Shown here: one piece after another, positions 33,923 to 46,281 of the stretch | Layout: the number at the start of each line of letters is the position of its first letter | How positions within the stretch are numbered: the first letter of the stretch is position 1 | NCBI GenBank assembly: GCA_036426205.1 | Contig: CM071568.1 | Location: 49,507,045 to 49,571,044, forward strand | DNA length: 64,000 nt | Direction of reading: 5' to 3' | Origin: Ascaphus truei | Lineage: Eukaryota; Chordata; Amphibia; Anura; Ascaphidae | Made by a program: the position numbers and the translations under genes | Notes under the pieces: model-generated | The model's database searches: none | Seen by the model: only the letters and a program-made list of their open reading frames with translations | Told to the model about the DNA's origin: nothing

Positions 33923-34708
33923 GCACACAGAGCCACAGGCGGAGCTCACGGCTCTCTCCTTACACTGCTCAGACCCTTCCGCTACAACCACGCAAGCCAC
34001 CTTCAGCTGCATCACTTACCCCTCGGCATGGTGGGATGCTCCACTAGGTACTTCCTCCACGCTCTACGCCGCAGCCGTCGACGTGGAATCGCCGCTCGGT
34101 GCGCATGCCACGTTGCTTCCTCTCATGCCACGTCAGACTTACAGCGCACACACAACAGCCCCTGAACTTATCCCCGCTCAGGCTCCGCCCCCAAACACCG
34201 CACGGTTACATTCTGGCTCTTGCTGAGTGTCACCTGGGCTCTAAGAACAGCAGCCAATGTGCTGAAGATCCCTGGGCTCCTCCAGGCACACCCCCTCTCC
34301 TGGTTGGCTGTTCCAACTTTATATACCCTGTCTGTCCTGTGCTCCCTCGCTCGTCATAGTTTTTGTATGGGTGTTACACAGTGTATGTTCTTTGATTCTC
34401 TCTCTGCGGCTTGGAGACTTCCCCCTTTGGCTTTCGACTTCGGATTGTTCCTGTTTACATACCTTCTGGCTCCCTTCGAATACGGCTCGATCCTTCCATA
34501 CTTCTCCTACCCCTGATCTCGGCAACGGCAACAACCATTCTTCTGGAAAAACTGGTACCGGCAAGTGTTCACGCAATACTCCCCATCTGGCCTGGCACCA
34601 TCTAATACCACAACCCGGACATGTCCCTCGCTCTGTCGGTGTGTGTATTCATACCTGCCACCTCAGTTCTAGGGACAGGTCTGGTCTGCGGGATACTCCG
34701 GCGTAACA
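33909..34708 (+). repeat. 3' LTR of chromovirus (800 bp)
   Basis: Starts TGTTAGGAATGTG and ends GGCGTAACA. TTTATATA at 34318-34325 serves as TATA box; the predicted RNA start at about 34349 is GCTCGTCATAG, complementary to the primer-binding site at 28487-28496. Confidence 0.85.
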
Positions 34709-35700
34709 ATCAGAGAGAGAAAAGGTTTTAGTGAAAACCAGGTCTAGATAGTGGCCATCCTTGTAGGTGCTGGCAGCAGTCCATTTTTGAAGGCCAAAAG
34801 AAGAGGTTAGAGAGAGAAAGTGGGAATCCCAAGGGAGAGAGGGGTCATCCATGTGGCAGTTGAAGTCCCCAAGGAGAAAAACAAGGTAGTCTGAGGAGAG
34901 AAAGAAAGAGAGCCAAGATTAAAAGTGAGAGAGAAAGGCAGAAGGGGGATGAGTAGAGGTAGGGGGGCGATAGATGACCGTCACGTGGACAGGCAGAGGA
35001 GAGAAGATCTGGAAAGTGTGAGCCTCAAAGTAGGGAAAAGCAAGAGAGGGAGGAATAGGAAGGATTCGTAGCAGCATGTAGAGGAGAGCAGGAGCCCCAC
35101 GCCTCCACCCTGCCATCAGGGCACAGAGTGTGGGAGAAAGAAAGGCCACCATAAGAGAAGACAGCTTCCAGAGCAGAGTCAGACTGAGTGAGTCAGGTCT
35201 CAGTTATAGCAAAGAGGAGCAGAGAGGGAGAGAAGAAGTCATGCACAGTGAGGAACTTGTTACAAAGGGAGCGTTCCTTCCAAAAAGCACAGGAGAATGG
35301 AGAGAGGAGGAAGGGTGACAGGAAATGGGTATGAAGTTAGAGGGGTTGACACCCAAAGGAGTAGAAGTTGTATGTGGAAGGCGAGGTCGAGAGCCTGTAG
35401 AAATAAGGCACGGACAAGATTTGTGAGAGATATCCCCAGAAGAAAGGAGGAGAAGCATGGATAGAAATTGAATGTGTGAGAATGATTTGTAGGGGAGTGT
35501 TTTAGTGCTGGGGATATAGCTCTGTAGTGACAGAGGGTGCAGGTAAGAAAGTAGTTCATGTGAACTGAGAAGTGGCGACAAAAGGAGAGATGGAGATATA
35601 TGAATAGAGTTGGAGACATGAGGCTGGTAGAAAGAAGTACATAATTTGAAAAAAAGTGAGGCTATAGCAAATATAAATAGTAAAGGCGGCATCACAGCAA
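34709..35700 (-). mobile_element. LINE (CR1/L2 group) endonuclease region
   Basis: The minus strand encodes HVTVIYRPPTSTHPP (35000-34950), LGDFNCHMDDPSLPW (near 34870) and YLDLVFTK, motifs of the APE-type endonuclease of L2/CR1-group LINEs. Upstream (35700-35150) are low-complexity Ser/Leu-rich frames. The LINE ends exactly where the chromovirus LTR ends (34708), so the LTR element inserted into it; the RT end of a similar LINE is at 25345-25803. Confidence 0.75.
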
Positions 35701-36039
35701 TAGTAAAGTGATGAGATGTGCAGCCTGGGATAAATAATATTCTCCTTTGCAGCGTAGATCAAATTCAGGAATCAGGGCCAGTAGGTGTTGTCTACTTGTT
35801 TACTCCATTTGAACCCCCTTTTAAACTCCAGCATGCATGCTACTTAAAATGGGCTACTTTACATATGGCCTGCTTTAAAATCAGGCTACAGGACAGCATA
35901 AGGCTGCTGTGCTTTTAGTTATATAGATCTAAAATGTCACCTGACTGAATTAGGTTCAGCTCAGCCACCTTAATTAGCACGTGTGAGGCACATTAAAACA
36001 GATGATTTTTCTAAACAGGGTGTTGTCCTGCTTAAGTGT

Positions 36040-36480
36040 AAAAGCTTAATTTAATGTGTGAGGGGGTTAATGAGTGTGAGGAGGGGCAGGGGGAGTTAAT
36101 GAGTGTGAGGGGTCAGAGGGGGGTTAATTTGAGAGCAGAACTGGGATGAGTTAAGAGGGAGGTGGGAGAATGAGTGAGAGGGGGTGTGAGTGGGAGTGGG
36201 AGAGATGGGGGTTTAAGAAGGAGGTGGGAGAATGAGGGAGAGGGGGGAGTGATTGAGTGGGAGATGGGGGTTTAAGAGGGAGGACGGAGAATGAGTGATA
36301 GGTGGTGTAAGAGGGAGGGGGAGTGATTGAGTGAGTTGGGGAGAGCTGGGGGCTTAAGAGGAGGTGAGAGAATGAGTGAGAGGAGGTGTAAGAGGGAGGG
36401 GGAGGGATTGAGCTGGAAGGGGAGGAGGGAGAGTGAGAGCGGGGCAGAGAAATACATGGGAGGGAGAGGATAAAGGGGTG
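36040..36480. repeat. Purine-rich minisatellite
   Basis: Imperfect GA-rich units of about 60-70 bp built on GGGGGTTTAAGAGGGAGG and GAGAATGAGTGAGAGG. A related tract lies at 50240-50400. Confidence 0.8.
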
Positions 36481-36620
36481 AGAGAACAAGGGGAAGATTA
36501 AAATAAAAAGGGGGGTTCTCGCAAGGCTACCGACATGGAGGACCCCGGTGGAAACTCCAGTCCTGGTCCCCATGAAAGATGTAGGTGGCTCTGACTGAGG
36601 CTGCCCACTGAGGCTTCCCT

Positions 36621-39047
36621 CTGACAACCTTCATTGGCCACCTCTCTATGCCTTTCCTCCTTTTCCAGCTCGGTGTGGACACAATCAATTATATTTCATT
36701 TGCAATTAACCACAGTCTCTTCCCAGGGGGTGAACACAAACACAATGGCTTAAACTTGAGGCTCCTCCCCCATAATTATTCCATTTGGCGGTTTCGGGTT
36801 TAGATTCAGTTCGCAGGTTTTCAGTCATAGGAAAAAAAAAAAAGCATCAGCCATTTTGAGTCTGATCCGCGAACATCCGTGGCTCAGAGGAACTGCACAA
36901 TCTACGTCGGTTTCGGATATAGGCAGCAAATTCGCCCATCTCTACTTGGGAGTTGCTAAGTGAGCTTCTCTACCATCACCCTCTCCCTGTTGGTCTTCTG
37001 ACAATGAGGTACAGTAGCTGCATATTGTTATGGAAATAGTAAGGTACTGTATAGTGGCCACTAAAAATAAAAATATATTTCAAATACGAATGCCAGTCTT
37101 TTGTAAGCATCTGCCAGCACCAGTGAACTAATTAAACTTATGAATGCCATTTGCACACTGGCCCAAAGTGGGACTGCACTGTCTATACATCTTACATAGA
37201 CCATACGACAGATTCATGTTCTTTCCAGAAAACAAAAGTACAGTGTATCCAAAGACAAAAACATTAACATTATTTTTAACTAACCATTAAGCAACTGGTG
37301 TATTTAACAATTGGGAAATTCTTTAGTCCTGTTGTACATGTAGCTAATTATAGAAATAGTGGCCATTTATTATACAAGTAACAAAGAGACCCCACACCTT
37401 GCATATTATGTTATAGTTATCATGAGCTACAGATTTGCGGTGTTAACATTACAGGGAAGCTGGGGTATTCCTACACTAAGAATTTAGCATCATTAAAATA
37501 TGGTTAAACATGCCCCCTTTTCACCTAATGTAAATGAATGCTGAGGTTTCACAGAAAGTATTATATACAGTAATAGGAGTCCTTATTACTTTATGAAACC
37601 GTGCATCCCTTAAATGTTCACAGCCAACAGAATGGACACCACTGTACTACTCACCTCTCCACCAAGGAAGTTTTTTTTTATTAAATGACAGATATAGGCG
37701 GCTTCATTGTTCCCTCCATTGTGACACGTTGGGATATATGGTAATATTCTGTACCAATATTGCCATTGAATTATATATATATACACACTTTGTGATATTC
37801 TGAATTATACTTAAATATTGTGTTATCTTTAGCTTTAGGGTGAATACCAGACAAGAGGAGGGCTGTTGAACATTGGTGTGCTCTGAGGGACTGTCTGCCT
37901 AGGATTTGATAGTTGCTTCCTGTGGACCACTGTGGACAGCCAACACGAGGGGATCCCCAGAGAAGGAAGGAGGTGTTGGACTGTCCTTCACCAATGTTTA
38001 CCCTCAACCTCCGTTTGTGAGTTACACTATTTTTTAATACTATCAATTTATATAGCAATCTGCACCATATTTTGTGTCCTCTCTTTCCATGCCATGGGGT
38101 TCTCCTTCCCACGTTCCTGACGGACAACAAAACATCTATTGCATCTGAGTTGGTTACTCATAATAACCACAAGGCCTGCATTGCTCACATTACATGTGAA
38201 CGAGATCACTTCTATATATTCATTAAGAATATTGTCATATACTCTGTTGCACTATTGTATATGTTCTTTTTCCCACTATATATAAACCTGGATGAGTGCG
38301 CTCTGGACCCTCTGTTCTCATTTTCTCCACACATTTGAGCAGGTTACTCAAACTTAGAGACTGAGCAAAACATAGACTTCAATTCATATCAATTCTAAAG
38401 CATTATTTATTTTTTCGAAACAATTTTTTCATTTATTTATGGATAAACATCTGTAAAACGCACCACATGAATGAAAAGAAACTTAGTGACAGGCCGCAGT
38501 TTTTATTCAGCTCATATTATCTTTTAGAAAACTGATCTGGCAATAAAAATAGGTGATGCGTCCACACTTTGCATTTTTAAGCCCATGGAAAATGATAACA
38601 CGAGCTAGTTCCTGCAGTCAAAAACATTTTCCTACATCAAATAGCATGTTATAGTCTGTTTGTCAATGTGGTTTAGGCCATGTTTCAAATATTTATGTAT
38701 GGGTTAAAAAAAAAAGTGTATGATGTCATACACTAAATAATTCTACCAAAGATAAAACAGATCCCCTGTAGTGTGTATGTGCTTAGTTTTGACGCTGTCA
38801 AGACTTTTCCTAGATGGGGATGTGAAGACATTAGTTGTAATGTACATTCACAGTAACACTGGCATAAACATTGTGTGCACTGACATCATTTGACTTTCCC
38901 CAAGTTCTTTATTTCTGCAGAAAGTTGCCAGCTTAAAATGCCTTCGGACTGACCCCAAAAAGTAATAACGTTTAAGAGCAAGGGCCAAAAAGCCCAAATA
39001 GAATGACACATCCAGTCCTTATGTTCCCAAGTGTACAAAACCGAAAT
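36621..39047. other. No gene seen
   Basis: AT-rich intergenic sequence. 37790-38340 has the character of an unclassified repeat (TATATA runs, GGAATACCAGACAAG). No exon could be recognised; the track ORFs are short and without known motifs. Confidence 0.45.
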
Positions 39048-39205
39048 AAAAATCCCTACGATTGGAGGTGCATGCTGGGAGGCAAAGAGCATGGTCGTCT
39101 AGATTGAGAGCTCTGTGCCCTGCCACTAAACAATATTAGAAAAGAACCTTGTTAAGGAGGCGTAAAAACCCTGAAAATACACCACACATACTATAAGACG
39201 GGAGA

Positions 39206-40164
39206 ATGTCAAAGAAGATAACGAAAACCCCGAAAAAGAAAGGGTTGCCGGAGTACTTTGGCAGCTCTAGGAGGAGCAAACCGGGCCCTGAAATGGCGGC
39301 GCCTCTCTCAAACCAGGGATCAGATACAGAACACGACGGGGAAGAGGAGGAGAGTGACAACCCTGAGCTGATGCCGGTGAGGGTCAGGGACTTTAATCGT
39401 TTATACACGGACCTCAAAACGCAGATATAAAGGAGCTAAAGAAGGAGGTGGGATCCCTGGGGGAGCGGACCGGCCAGGTGGAAAAGCAGCTGGACCTCAC
39501 GACCAAAGCCACAAAAAAAGTGGAAAAAAAGACTACTGATCTCCAACGACAAATAAATGAGATAAGAGAGCACCAAGAGGATGCAGAAAACAGAGACCGG
39601 CGGAATAACGTGCACATCAGAGGAGTCCCAGAGACAGAGGGAGACTGTGGGGGATATGTGCTATGCTGTCTGGAATCCCTGCTACCGGAGATACAGAGGG
39701 AAAGGCTGGAAATGGACCGCTGCCACCGGGCATTACGGTCGAGGCCCCTTCAATCAGAACAACCTCGGGATATAATAGTGCGGCTGCATTATTATGGCAC
39801 TAGGGAAGCAATGCTACGCAAAACCCGAGCCAGCCCAGCAATTGACTTTGAAGGGGCTCGCCTCCTAATTTTCCAAGATTTGTCCCCAAGTACGTTATTA
39901 AGACGAAGGAACCTCCTACCTATCACAAAGATCCTACGCGATAAGGCCGTCTGGTACCGCTGGACCTTCCCATTCGGTCTGCTAGTGGTCCGGAATGGGA
40001 GGCCAGTCTCTATGCGGGAGCTGGAGGAAGGGGACGCCTTCTTACAGAAGCTGGGGTTAAAAAACAACCCCGTCACGGCGACCGAAACTGTGGAGACCCC
40101 AGACCCCACCTGGACTGCGGCGGGAGGCTCCCCCCGGCCGGGCGCATCCAAAGATCAGGACTGA
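39206..40164 (+). pseudogene. L1 ORF1 (RNA-binding protein), one frameshift
   Basis: ATG at 39206 starts a Lys-rich N-terminus (MSKKITKTPKKKG). A frameshift at about 39415 interrupts it; the second frame (39432-40164) has a heptad-like coiled coil (TKKVEKKTTDLQRQINEI), the L1 ORF1 hallmark RRNNVHIRGVPE of the RRM domain, and the C-terminal domain (DLSPSTLLRRRNLLPI). ORF1p forms trimers, coats L1 RNA and acts as chaperone. The length, about 315 residues, is normal for the family. Confidence 0.9.
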
Positions 40165-42018
40165 GGGGGAGGGTGGATGATGGTGGTGCTGTCGGCCACA
40201 CACTCTCCCAGTTCGCCAAGTTATTACACCCCCTATTAAACGTTTAAAGTTGCCACCAAGCTAGGAGTGGAGGAACCCCCATGGCGGAGAAAGGTGAAGA
40301 GGAACGGCTCGCCCACCGGGATGCAGTATAGCAGAAGAGAACATACCTAGGGCCCCAGATCCGAAGATGGCGGCTGCCACGAGGCTGAAGGAGCTGCATG
40401 CTGGAACGCAAACCCCGGATATCAAGGGAGCAGAGGTGGGGAGCGTGTGCTTCCCTGCCGTCGGGCGCAAAACAAGATTCAAAATGGCGGCGACCGGACT
40501 TCCGGTGACGTCAGAGGGCGGAGCAGGAGCGGCCATCTTGGAGGTGGCAGATCCAGCAGAGATTTACCTAATTTCCGGCGGCCAAGGAGCACGAAAGATG
40601 CGCACGGCAGCCGGGGACACAGCGGAGAGGCACAGCAGGGGGGACCATAAGGGAAGTCACAGTAGCGGCTCCACGCTCCCCGCGGGGAGCCACAGACAGC
40701 AAGAAAGCTGCAATGATCGGTTGGGGAGGGGAGGAGAGGGGAGGAAGGAGGTGGGAGGGGAGGAAGGAGGTGGGAGGGGAGGAAGGAGGTGGAAGGGGAG
40801 GGGGGGAAGGGGGGGGAAGGGGAGGGGAGGAAGGAGGAGGAAGGGGAGGAAGGAGGAGGAAGGGGAGGATGGTAAGGCAAGGTATAGTTGTGGGTACTCT
40901 ATAGGAGAGGGAGGCGAGACGGTAGTAGAGAGAGAGATAGGAAGTAGGCTGATAGGTGGGGGGAGAGGAAAGTCCAAGGTAGACGACAGGGTTAAGAGGA
41001 GGAGAAGGGGGTAAGAAGGGAAAGGAAGGGTAGGAGTAGACTGTGAGGGGGAAGTTATATAGAAGGTGCGAGGAAGTGAGGTGGAGGAAGAAGAGTGGGG
41101 CTAGGAAGGTAGGAGAAGGGGGAAGTTATGCAGGAGGTAGAGGGGACAGATAGCAGGAGACGGGAGAGGTAGGAGTAGAGGGGATACTAGGCAGGTTGGA
41201 GTAGACAGCAGTGACACGGGATCGGAGGCGGACGAGTAAAGACAGCAAGTGATGAGAGAGAGAGCGGTAGGTAGGGACGGGGAGTAGCACGCAAGGAAAG
41301 GAGCACGGGACGGAGGTACAACGAAGAGAGAGAATAGAAAGAGTGGCAGGAGGGTGGCAGGGGGGGGGGGGGGGGAGCAGCCAAAAAAGGAAAAAGAAAA
41401 TGGTTAACCTAAACCAAGAAGGAGAGAGGGGCGCGAAGGGGTGGGGACGCCTGTACTTTCATTAAGCCCGGGGGGGAGCTCCAAGTCGTAGTTCACAGGA
41501 GGAAGAGGCAAGCAATACCAGAAGTTAAAGGGGTGGTTAAGTTTCGCATAGAATTAGCAGGGAGGTAGGGCTACGGTTAACAAAGGTTTGTTCAGTTATG
41601 TTCACAGGAAAGGCAGGGCAGGGGTATCAGGACAGAGACCTGCCTAGCAACCCGCATGGACCTCGAGCCTGAGTCAGGTGACGCTCATACACTTGGCTCT
41701 GGCGAAGTCCTTTGGGGGGAGGGGGGATGGGAGCGGTTCGAGGAGAGCGGTGCCCCACCCTGACCCTCCGGCACCCAAAGGCGATGGACTCGGTTCCCAG
41801 TTGGCTGGGCCAAGGAGCCGAGGACAGTATAAATGTAATAACACTGTGGTTATGTGTTTGTCTCCCCCAGTTTTTCCTTATGTATCCCCCCAACCCTGAC
41901 CCCACCCAGGCTAAGAACGTCCAAACAGAACGACAGAGGTTGGAGCCTCCTCAAGACAAGGACATCCATAGACAAACAAGTCAGGTACACAGCGGCGGCA
42001 GCTCATCCGCACCAAACA
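40165..42018 (+). promoter_or_regulatory. L1 inter-ORF spacer with promoter-like motifs and polypurine tract
   Basis: 1.85 kb between ORF1 and ORF2, far longer than in mammalian L1. The first 400 bp are GC-rich with GATGGCGGC (40365-40373), AAAATGGCGGC (40480-40490), TGACGTCA (40506-40513) and GGCCATCTTGG (40531-40541), which resemble YY1 and CRE sites. A strand-biased GGGGAGGAAGGAGG tract follows (40720-41200), and a run of about 15 G lies near 41362-41376. Promoter function is inference. Confidence 0.5.
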
Positions 42019-45000
42019 ATGGGTAAGGAAATAACAATCATCTCACACAACGTGAAAGGCTTCAATAACCCTATTAAAAGAAAAATCGCCTTCAGGGATT
42101 ACGTCCGCAAAAAGGCGGATATAGTCTGCCTGCAAGAGACACACTTTTCCCAACATAACCATCCTAAATACTTAGACAAACATTACCGGACACATCACCT
42201 GGCCTCGGCGCCTGTTAAAAAAAGAGGGGTGGCTATTCTCATACACAATCGGCTGACACTACAAGTAGCCAAGACCTACGCAGATAAAGATGGTAGATAC
42301 ATTATAATAATAGGGACCATCCAAGGTCAACTGCTGATGCTGGCGTCTGTATACGCTCCCTGCGAATACACCCCAGAGTTCTTCGCACAATTCTTTAACT
42401 TGTTACACAGCAAAGCACAAGGCAATATCCTGTTAGCAGGGGACTTTAATAGAACGCTCCACCCAGACCTGGACAGATGCACAGGGACTAACCAACCTCA
42501 GAAACAGGACATACTAACAATCAACCAGGGGATGAGGGATTTCCAATTAGTGGATATCTGGAGGGAGCAGCACCCTATAGCGAGAGAATATACCTTCTTC
42601 TCCCACCCCCACAACAGATACAGCAGGATAGATTACTTCCTGATATCGAACAAGGTGGTCCCAGTGGTCTCCCGCACAGGGATTCATGACATCTCTTGGT
42701 CAGACCACGCACCCATAGAGCTGCTGTGCACACTGAGTTCGCTGGACAGACCCGGAGCGAACTGGAAACTGAATGAGCTCCTACTGAAAAACCCGGTAAC
42801 CGAATGGGAGGTAGGGGATAAATTAAAAGAATACTTTGAAATTAATGAGGGCAGAGTGTCCTCACATTTGACACTATGGGAAGCCCATAAGGCGACGATG
42901 AGAGGGATTTTGATGAATTTGGCCGCCAAACAAAAGAGAGAGAAAGAGGCTAAGATAAAAGAGCTGAGGGAGAGACTGGCACAACTCTCAGAGGCCCACA
43001 TCGCCGTAAACAGGATGATATCCTGAAGGAGATATCGGACACCAAAATTAAACTTAATCTGTTGCTAACCTCCCAGGCCAAGAGAGAGTTGGCATGGTCA
43101 AGACGTAAGTTTTACGAAAAAGCCAACAAGCCAGATACCTTACTTTCCAATAAGCTACGAAATAGGCTTCCAAATTACTCTATCGCATCGATTTGGACCC
43201 AGGGGGGGGACCTTACCTCCAATCCTAGAATGATCGTGGAGGAGTTTAAACGTTATTATGAAACGCTCTATGATGGAGATAAGGTCAGCCACACACAACA
43301 AACAGGAGAGAGACTTAAAGTCTTTTTAAAAGAGGCACGATTACCCAAATTGAGCAGAGGAGAGAGAGAAGCGCTACACGGGGACTTTACCTCAGAAGAA
43401 CTAGCTGAGGTAATAAAGTCACTAAAGCCAGCCAAGGCTCCAGGTCCGGATGGATTCTCAAATCTATATTATAAAAAATACCTGAAAACTTTAGCCCCCC
43501 AACTTCTGAAATTATTCAATGAAATCCTCGCAGGGGCCTCCTTCCCAACTCAGATGCTCCAGGCTTCCATCTCACTGATCCATAAGACGGGTAAGGACCC
43601 GGCAGACTGTAAGAGCTACCGGCCCATCTCCCTGATTAATTCAGATGTAAAAATCTTTTCTAAACGTTTAGCTAACTGGGTGGGTATCATCCTTCCCCGA
43701 CTAATACACCCGGATCAGGTGGGGTTTATCGGAGGCAGGCAAGCGGCAGACAATACCAGACGGATAATCGATCTGATTGATTTGGCCAAGAAACGTAATA
43801 TCCCGTCAATGGTATTGAGTCTGGACGCGGAGAAGGCCTTCGATAGAATAGATTGGCCCTATCTGAGAGAGGCATTGAGAGCATTTGGCTTTGAAGGACG
43901 GATTCTCGAGGCCATCCTGGCATTATACAACGGCCCTACAGCTAGGGTCCGACACCAGGGCTTTCCCTCTGATCAATTTAAGATCTGTAGCAGGACAAGA
44001 CAGGGGTGCCCCCTGTCCCCGCTGTTATTCGCCCTGTGTGTCGAACCTCTAGCAGCGCATATTCGCTTAAGCCCCGATATCTCAGGGATAGAGGTAAAGG
44101 ACCAAGTTCATAAAGTAGAGCTGTATGCGGATGACATGATCCTGACACTGTCTAAACCCCTCACCTCCCTGCCTAATGTCTTTGAGATTTTGGGAAAATG
44201 TAATCAAATTTCCGGGTTCAAAATCAATCAGACCAAATCAGAAGCCCTCAACATAAATCTACCACGACCAGTAGAAAAATTGATAGAAATAAATTTCAAT
44301 TTCAAATGGCAAGCCTCCTCGATCAAATACCTCGGGGTCTATATTACCAGAGATTATAATTCACACTATAAAGCAAATTACCCGAAATTGTTCAGGACTC
44401 TAAGGGAGGACCTCAGAGTATGGGCTGGTTATGGTATTTCATGGTTCGGGAGAATCCATAGTATTAAAATGAACCGCCTCCCCATGGTGCTCTATCTCTT
44501 CCAGACCCTACCGGTACTGTTGGTTAACGCTGATGTCCTCTCCTTACAGTCTCGAATATTGAATTTTATTTGGAACAACAGAAGCCCGCGAATTGCGAAA
44601 AGCATATTAAAAAGGCCAGTCACAAAAGGGGTATAAGCGGTACCTTGCTTGTTGACATATTACAAGGCAGCCCAATTGAGCCAAATTGTCCAGTGGCACA
44701 CAGACCCGTCTTTGCTGAGATGGGTGGCACTGGAGAGAGACTGCTGTGCACCAGTTGAGCTGCACGATTTAACCTAGCTGCCCAAACGCTGTGGAAACAC
44801 AATAAAGATGCGGCTGCAGGCCATGGCGAACTCTCTGGCGGTATGGGAGAATTCCAAATTTAGACATATGCTTACCACCAAACAATCCCTGATGACCCCA
44901 TTATTCAAGAATCCAGATTTCGCTCCGGGGATACTTAGTAAAAACTTTTTAATTTGGTCTCAGTCGGGTTATGAACGACTCAAAGATCTGGAGGGGAGTA

Positions 45001-45822
45001 AATTTATTAAAACATTTGAGCAAATTAAATCAGAAAAAGGAGTACCAAACTCGGAACTATTTAGATACCTCCAGATCATTGCTTTTTACAATAAATTCCC
45101 AATTCGACCCCCAAGAACGAATTTTGAGCAAATTTGTTCAAGAGGAACGGACACAAGGGGACTGACCTCTCGGATGTACATGGAAGTGATCTGTCCTGGA
45201 AAGACTGACGAGCCCCGACTCAACTACATGACGAGATGGGAGACTGACTTAGGGGAGACACTAGAAGACGAAGACTGGGATCATATCCTTCAGGCTGCAG
45301 CCAAAAGCTCAGTCTGTGCCACGTTAAAGGAGAACGCATATAAGGTCCTCATGCGTTGGTATCATACCCCACTTAAACTATCTAAATTTGTTAAAGGGTA
45401 TTCGCCGCTCTGCCCAAATCAATGTGGGGAATCAGCGGATTTAAAACATATGCTGTGGTCTTGCCCGAGGGTGGTCCCGATTTGGGAAAACATTAGGGAA
45501 TGGTTACAGAGGATCCTAGACTTGGAGATCCCCCTGGATCCGTGGCTGTTCCTTTTGGGCAGGCGAATCCAGGGATTGCCAAAAGCGGCACACAAGCTGG
45601 TTGCACATTTCGCAACCGCCACCTGATGTGAGATCGTAGCAGTATGGAAACGAGATGAAATTCCAGTTATCCCCAAAATTCGGAATAGAATTTGGCACGT
45701 GTGCCAGATGGAACAGTTGACTAGTTGGGTCAACGACTCTGGCTCAAATTTCCTAAAAGTATGGGCGCCATGGATTGCCCAAACAGACATCCCAGGGGTA
45801 GAGGAGGACGCAATCCTGCATT
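42019..45822 (+). pseudogene. L1 ORF2 (endonuclease and reverse transcriptase), broken
   Basis: ATG 42019 begins MGKEITIISHNVKGFNNP, the APE endonuclease, with CLQETHF, LAGDFNRTL and the SDHAPIE His/Asp active-site block, to a frameshift near 43010. The RT frame (43026-44636) has KAPGPDGF, YRPISLIN, SLDAEKAFDRIDW (motif A), RQGCPLSPLLFAL and YADDMIL (motif C). In-frame stops at 44634 and about 44774 and a TGA at 45624 follow. The C-terminal part has CPNQCGESADLKHMLWSCP, the L1-type cysteine motif, and ends about 45822. ORF2p nicks DNA and copies L1 RNA in place. Confidence 0.92.
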
Positions 45823-46281
45823 AATAGAGTTGATTGCGTTCTCCGATGATGGGGCAAGACCCAGGCACTATATCAATTAGGAGACAGGTAGGACGGGCCC
45901 CGAGACTAGATGACAGGGCAGTGAAGCCTCCAATCCTAGGAAGGATACAGCCGCAAGGATGAAATCAAGGATGCAACATCCTTACAACAAGTTCAAGGCC
46001 GTCCCGCCCCAACCCCCCCGCCCCCCCTCCTCTTTTCCTTTCTGTGTAAACCTACTGTTGTCTTGTCCAAGTCATGTGGGTTAGGTTTGTCAAGTCCAGT
46101 GTGTAAATGTTGTGAGTCAAAGTTGACAATTGTTGGTGCTCTATCCCTGCACATACAGGGATGGAGGCTGTACTTATATGGGTAAGGTGATACCAAACTA
46201 TGGAATGTGGCACATTGTATGCACTGTAAAACCCAATAAAAACTGAAGTTGAAAAAAAAAAAAAAAATCCCTATGATTTGG

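Larger units (their letters stand above)
39048..46281 (+). mobile_element. Near full-length L1 retrotransposon with TSD
   Basis: Flanked by AAAAATCCCTACGATTGG (39048-39065) and AAAAATCCCTATGATTTGG (46263-46281), which differ by one substitution and one indel. It has ORF1, a 1.85-kb spacer, ORF2, AATAAA (46235-46240) and a 16-A tail. The spacer and the 140-bp 5' UTR are unusual in proportion. One frameshift in ORF1 and several lesions in ORF2 make it inactive. Confidence 0.9.

Noticed and set aside
35204..35695. 163-codon minus-strand ORF as a host gene
   Set aside because: Ser/Leu-rich low complexity just upstream of LINE endonuclease motifs; part of the LINE 5' region.
40261..41014. Plus- and minus-strand ORFs (215 and 133 codons) in the L1 spacer
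   Set aside because: Encoded by the polypurine tract as Gly/Arg/Glu- or Pro/Ser-rich low complexity.
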